From contig JAKLMB010000014.1 in assembly GCA_022813625.1 (NCBI GenBank), positions 700,845-764,844 of the forward strand: a stretch of 64,000 bases of DNA, in the 5' to 3' direction. A program made the position numbers and the translations under genes. A model generated the notes under the pieces. The model was not told where the DNA came from, searched no databases, and saw only the letters and a program-made list of their open reading frames with translations. This DNA is from Aaosphaeria pasadenensis (Eukaryota; Ascomycota; Dothideomycetes; Pleosporales). Positions 58,621-64,000 of the stretch are shown one piece after another (the first letter of the stretch is position 1; each line of letters opens with the position of its first letter).

Positions 58621-60011
58621 TCTTGTTGTATCCTGTAGTTATGTTATCCTGTATTACAGCATCATCTGTCTGTCCATCCGTCTCTTGGACGGACGCAAGA
58701 GAAAAAAAATAATTAATGTAGCTTAGCTAGCGAGTACCTAACTGTCGCATCCATCCGATCACACCTTTCCCCACCGCTTAATCTCCCTTCAGCCTTAGTT
58801 CCCATCGTGAATCGCGCATCGAAGCTGCGTTGCTTGTCCTCTTGTTGTCGTTCGCTCGGCTAATGTTAGTAACCCTCTGTCATCCTCTCCCGAGTCCCCA
58901 CACACTCCCCTCCCTAGTTCCCTTCCCTTCCAACCTCACATTTAGGTTCGCTGGCAGTCTATACAGTTGTATCCTCTGCCCTATGGGGCCTATGCTATGC
59001 AACTCTACCCCATCGTCCTACTGCACCACACTTACTCGCAGTCTTCGCACCCACCACCTTGACAATTGCTTACACGGTTTACACCCCCTCAGCCCTACCA
59101 TCCCCTCGGAACACGCAAAACCCCAATCGCGCCAATCATGTCTGCACTTCGCTATCACGTAGAGTGTTCACAGTGCATGTAACGCTAGCTAGCGGGCTGG
59201 TTATCACAGGGCGAAAGGCGGGCCCACTACTAGGCGTCTTCGATGTCTTCGATGGCTTCGATGCACTGCGTCTCCACTTCCTTTTCTCCTCTGAGACAGG
59301 TGGATAGGTGGTTAGGTACTCACTCTTACGCCTTAGACCGCTTTTCCCTTCCTTCTAGAAGGTGACTAGAAGGGAGCGGATGGGGTTCTAGCGCCGTGAC
59401 GGACGATGCTCGCCACACATTCTGCCTGTTACCCCCACTCCCAGCGATTGTGACTCCACCGGCCTAAACCCTACAATGGAGCGTCGAAGCCTAAATAAGC
59501 ACGGTAGCGACGCGGCCGTGAGAACGCTTTTGGATGGGGGAGCGCAGGGGGAGGGAAAAAATCACTCAGGTGCTCGGTGGGGATGAAGGGTTCTTAAGTG
59601 CTACGTGCTGCTGTTCAACTGTGCGATTGTCTATCTGAAGTACTTGTACTCTATCTATCTATCTACCTTCAGCGTTTTGCAAATAGCGAAGGAACTGACT
59701 GCGTCGGTGCTGATTGGACATCATCATTATCGTTGAACGAAATTTAAACTTCTCTATCCTTATCACGAGAAAGAAATAATACATCGCACAAAATCCAAAG
59801 TGTTTCCAAAAAAAAGCTTCAACTCTATTTCATGAGCGAGGAAGAAACATCATCATCGACATCGAGATACGCAGTACGGCCAGCACCGCTACCACCACCA
59901 CCACCATCAACAACATAACCATCTCCAACCTCTCCACCTAAATCCAAATCCAAAACACACACAAAAACCACCACCGAAACCAAATCTACGAATACACAAA
60001 CACAACACAAC
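58621..60011. other. Intergenic region
   Basis: About 1.4 kb with no supported gene. A short tetranucleotide run (tatc units at 59653-59668) and an A-rich leader before 60012 are the only notable features. Confidence 0.45.
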
Positions 60012-60218
60012 ATGTCCCTCGCCGTCGCAGCCCCCGTCCGCCCCGCGCACCCCACCCGCACATCCTCGCAGCAGCCCGGCAAACTCGCAAAGTGCCTCCC
60101 CAACGCCGCCTGGCAGTGCTGTCTCTGCGCGAAAGTCTGGCTCACGCTCGAGCTGGGCAACCTGTGCGTCGGGTGCGGGCATCGGTACGGCGTTGGGTGC
60201 TGTACTCTCGCTGGATAA
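60012..60218 (+). CDS. Small cysteine-rich, zinc-ribbon-like protein
   Basis: A single frame of 68 residues with a good start context (cacaacATG). The C-terminal half has WQCCLCAKVW, then LCVGCGHRYGVGCCTL: paired CxxC motifs plus His and further Cys, which would fit a small zinc-binding module. There is no signal peptide. I do not recognise a named family, though short fungal proteins with the pattern WxCCxC...CxxCxH are common. The gene is too short for certainty; conservation is the deciding test. Confidence 0.5.
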   Translation: MSLAVAAPVRPAHPTRTSSQQPGKLAKCLPNAAWQCCLCAKVWLTLELGNLCVGCGHRYGVGCCTLAG

Positions 60219-61719
60219 TTTATTCTCCTCTCTACTCTACTCTACTCCTGCCTACACCTACAACTGAGGAAGTCTGGGTGCAAGGGTGATGGGATTGTTT
60301 ATACGGCGTTCGATCTTGGATTTTGGGGGATATAATAAAAGTTAGAGGGTGAAAAAAGGACATGGGATAAAATAATTATAGATACACGAACGTTATGACG
60401 ACCACTAGAAAAAAGCATTATAGAATATAGACGGGGGGCATTGCTTTCAGCGGGGGCGTTTTTGGGCGTTTCTTTTCAATTTTATTTTCCTTTTCATTTG
60501 GGAACAGGAATGGGGAGAGAGATGGAAATGTTGGGTGAATTGTTGGGTGAATTGGTTTGTGAACGAAGGGGTGGAGTGTGGTTCGAGTGCAGGTGGTGGA
60601 TTGTACATACAATGTGGAGGATGGCGAACATACCTAGCTACTCTGTATATAAAAAGGATAAACATCATATCCATACTTTCCCATAGTCACGGAATGGGAA
60701 TTCTCAGCTCATGAAAACATACTCCGTACAATTAATTGCGCATGATAATCTCATTCATCATCGGCTGAATTTAATTGAACGGTGCGACCTGAGATGTGCA
60801 TACATTATACGACAAGAGGCCACAACCCTCATCACGAACACCGAGTAAACGCGGCAGATACCTATCTAGGCGTAGATAACATCACCATCACAAACACCCC
60901 CTCGCAAAGTCGCCCTGCATAACATTATATTAATTGTCACGTACTACACCAGCACCCGCCGCCGTGTAACTCAAAACAATCATCTGTTATCAGCACCAGG
61001 GGGGCAAACTCCACGACACTGCCTCGTATACAACCGCCACTCCACCCCCTCGTCCGCAACCGTCGACGTAAACGGTAGCGATCTTCTGACGGTGGGTCGT
61101 GCGATTAAATTCCCCGACCTGCATTTCATCTCCCTGCAAGTGCGCAGCGTCAAGCTGTTTCTCCGGGGCGGTGGGATGGAGAGGAGCTGGGGTGAAGATA
61201 GCATACTTAGCACTGTAGCTAAGCTACCCCTGCACTGTTACTTTGGTCGTAGGCAGACGTTAGAACGGACTGCTGATCATTACCATCGTGGGAAATGGTG
61301 GAGTGGAGACTGTTTGTAACTCTGGGGTGCAACTGTGTGTTGGTTATGAGTCTGTGGGGAGTATGGCGCGGAGGACGGGAGTTGACGTGGTTCCTAGCTG
61401 CTAGGTGAGTTGATATTATAGATATTGAGAACTGTATGGCGCGACGGGGTGTTAGCCTTGCATGATGAGAAGGTTGCGATGTGTGATAATGGTATGGATT
61501 GGTGTTGGCGGGATAATTGTCTTCCTAGCTGGTGGACGGGCGATTATGTTTGTATGAGATACATGGAAAATTCTACCCAGTCGAGAAGAGTTTCTCGGAT
61601 TTCTCCCAGAGCGAATTTTAGCACCTCTTGATTGTTTACTTCTCAAAACAAATCCTGATCTCTTTCCAAGCATCTCTTCATTACATGACTGGTCATTCCA
61701 TGTCTATGTCTCCAGAAAC
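60219..61719. other. Intergenic region
   Basis: About 1.5 kb. Only short frames without family content are present. It contains the 3' side of the NmrA-like gene, which ends at 61720. Confidence 0.45.
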
Positions 61720-62829
61720 TCAGAGGACTGTTGTCCAGTCCTGCTTCTTTACGTACTCTACCACACTTCCAAGTTTTGGAGGCTCTTTCAACTGTTCGGT
61801 CACGTCAGTAAAACATTCTGACGAGTGGCATCGAAGCATTACGCGCGACTTACATCCTTCGGATGGATAACCGCAGGGTCATTATCTCCTGGGTACCCGA
61901 ACTCGTTTACATGATCAAAAGTTTCGGCGAACTCCAAAGCGATGTCTTCAGGGTAGCCAAGGTCTGATGCCGGCACCGTAACGACCTCAGCCGTCAACCC
62001 AGTAGCTTTGGTAAAATTCTGGACGAATTCATTCATGGTGATCAGTTCTCTGTATGCGAGAAGGTTCTTGCCGGCGGGCTCGAAGATGAGAGATCGGACG
62101 AGTGGGCCGGTGTCTTCTTCGGCGGCAATGTAGGGGACTATAGATTCTCCTTTGGCCTGGCTGATGAATTGTACGATTCCGTCCGCGTTCTATAGGGTAT
62201 CGTTTAGTTTCTGTACTGTTGTCTGTTTGTGCGCAAGCATGGATAATTCGACTTACTTTACGCGGCTTCATCATCGGCAGCAACAAGAAATTGCTAATGT
62301 ACCAGCCAGCCTGGATAATGCTTGTCTTCTTCCACAATTGTGGATGTTGCTCTCGGGCATACTCCACCGCTTTGTCTTTCGAGTCGAAGTGGAATACATT
62401 CTTGTATTTTCCAGACGACGCCTTCTCCACGTTTGACAGGGAGGAAATAACAAACCGCTCGAGCGTGTCGATACCCGCGGCGACATCGATCACATTCTTA
62501 AGCTGCTGCGTCTCCTGCTCCGCCGCCCATATGTTTCCCGGCTGCTCTTGGTTTGTTCGCTTTCCGGAGTCTAGATAGTTCGACCAGAAGTCACTGACAG
62601 CGAAGACGACGTTTGCATCATTGAAAGCTGCGGTGAGCGAGGAGGGATTGTCGAGATTGGCTTCTACGACCTCCACGCCACGGTCTTGCAATGCTGATGC
62701 TTTAGAGCTGGTTGCGTTGCGAGTCAATCCACGAACTCGCCATCCTGGTTCGTTGAGAAAGGTGTTCACGACTGAGCCGCCTTGCATTCCTGTCGCACCA
62801 ACGACGACGATGAGTTTTGTGCTTGCCAT
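61720..62829 (-). CDS. NmrA-like family NAD(P)-binding protein
   Basis: Exons in transcript order are 62829-62257, 62189-61854 and 61791-61720, giving 326 residues; introns are 67 and 62 bases. The last exon is 24 codons and supplies the conserved end (VVEYVKKQDWTTVL); without it the frame would end four codons after the second exon. The N-terminal Rossmann motif VVVGATGMQGGSVV, with RGLTRNATSSKASAL for NADP specificity, and VVFAVSDFW are NmrA-like landmarks. HSCARG/NmrA relatives act as NADPH sensors or as reductases; the role here is unknown. It belongs to a different branch from the isoflavone-reductase-like gene at 9.5-10.5 kb. Confidence 0.9.
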
Positions 62830-64000
62830 GTTTTCGTACAGGATTTGGTTCTTGGGTTGTGTGAATATGTAGAATTAATCTATCCATCGGGGCTCACCTT
62901 CGACTATTTATGGTCACGATATTCAGGTACCTGAGCATCGCATTTGTAAGCTGACATGAATCTTGCACAACGCGAGCAGGCAGATCCAGCACCATCTGCG
63001 AGGCTTATCAACGAGATATCCATCATGGCCGTCTCATCGTAGCCTTTCAGAATTGCACTTTTGAAGAGTGCTGTCATGATCGTGATGATGCCATGTCCCT
63101 GTCAGCATTCTGACGGATTTTGCATATATCTCCGGTTCATTGCGGCCGTATCTCTCTCTAGGCCAGTGGCGCAATTTTGTGGCTAATGAAAGACCATGTC
63201 AATTCGTGATTGATACAAAGATTTCAAAGGGAATGAGTTTGACCCTGTAAATGATGTTCATGATGTCGTGGTCATGGCCGCGGATTTCTCTTCAACTCTG
63301 GCGGCGTGGATGCAAATAATTAGGCTAGCACAATATCAAATCTTTGTCTCTTGAAACCTAACGAAAGAGTACCACTGGAATGCACGATGTTGTTGCCTTA
63401 GCCTTCGTGCGACATGGTTGATCATTGCATTGCACATGGCGTTGTGACAGGTCGTGCCGCTAACCCCACCCCAACTCGGATCCTTCATATGTGCTTAGAA
63501 ATCGAGCACGAAAGGTCGGATGTCGTTTTGCGTGATAAACAAAGAATTCCCCCTTGGGGAGATTCGGACGAAAAAGCGCGAATGGATAATAGGTGTAGGT
63601 GGACATGACATGACCTCCAGACATGCGATCGTCGCTCATACAATCGAGACCGTAGCCTGGCGGTGTTTAGGATAACACACGATCCTTGGGTTGCACATTC
63701 TCCCATGACGATGTGGCGGAATGAAACACCAGAGAAGCATGAGTGCGCATAGGAGATCGTCCTTTTACGAATCGCGAGAATCATCGGAGGTCGCCATGTG
63801 AATGAAACATGCAGCCTTTCACATCCTGTGATTGGCCTGTTCGGGACATTGCGCCTGATTGCCCTTTACAGCCGATATTGGCACTACTGCTTTGTTCAGG
63901 TTGCGGGAGCTAACGGACGATCTCCCCGAGATCTTTTGAAGAATAGTTTACCAGTAAGTCGTCACGCTACGTGTTGAATGAGCCATGGGTTTTGTAGCTT
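62830..64000. other. Right-edge intergenic stretch
   Basis: About 1.2 kb with no supported gene. Overlapping short frames at 63.4-63.8 kb on both strands show no family. A gene may start beyond the window. Confidence 0.45.

Overview
This window is genomic DNA of a filamentous ascomycete (Pezizomycotina; the class cannot be fixed from sequence alone). The genes are monocistronic on both strands and split by short GT-AG introns of mostly 45-99 bases. The protein families are typically fungal: Zn2Cys6 regulator, DUF3328/UstYa, DUF1996, DUF3176, a fungal rhodopsin-type membrane protein, a Dal5-type transporter and secreted glycoside hydrolases. I rebuilt exon structures by hand. Every multi-exon model below has a length divisible by three and one open frame across its junctions. 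No rRNA, tRNA, CRISPR array or intact transposon was recognised.

Layout. 0.4-2.5 kb: an SRR1-like protein and a GNAT acetyltransferase. 2.6-31.4 kb: an accessory block rich in carbohydrate-active enzymes, with a secreted GH106 alpha-L-rhamnosidase-like enzyme, an MDR-type reductase, an isoflavone-reductase-like NmrA protein, a secreted GH1 beta-glycosidase, a small acidic protein, a DUF2264 glycosidase-like protein, a small secreted six-cysteine protein, a D-2-hydroxyacid dehydrogenase, a secreted DUF1996 protein, a Zn2Cys6 transcription factor, a cytosolic GH88 unsaturated glucuronyl hydrolase and, divergent from it, a Dal5/ACS-family transporter. 33-46 kb: a DUF2306 membrane protein, a second GNAT protein, a DUF3328 (UstYa-like) protein with both HxxHC motifs, a 98-residue secreted peptide precursor built of 18-residue repeats, a rhodopsin-like membrane protein, a GH28-fold secreted protein with an atypical active site and an amino-acid/choline-type permease. 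46.3-47.8 kb: a gene-poor stretch with a possible broken membrane-protein gene and a very AT-rich island. 47.8-64 kb: more ordinary genes, namely a DUF3176 membrane protein, an F-box/2EXR-like protein with a long acidic insert, a metaxin/GST-like protein, HPPK-DHPS of folate synthesis, nitronate monooxygenase, a small cysteine-rich protein and an NmrA-like protein.

How the genes may work together. The first block reads like a fungal polysaccharide-utilisation cluster for rhamnose- and uronate-containing plant glycans such as pectin side chains. Secreted GH106 and GH1 enzymes would trim outside the cell, the ACS transporter would import uronate products, and cytosolic GH88 and DUF2264 enzymes would finish them under the Zn2Cys6 factor. 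Promoters of GH106, GH1, the regulator and the GH88/transporter pair all contain a CGGGGAA motif, compatible with CreA or with a shared regulator. The most novel candidate lies at 36.5-38.7 kb. A UstYa-type oxidase gene sits beside a signal-peptide-bearing precursor with four phased 18-residue repeats ending in arginine, the kind of pairing seen in fungal ribosomally made cyclic peptides and Kex2-processed repeat proteins. Both functional readings are inference.
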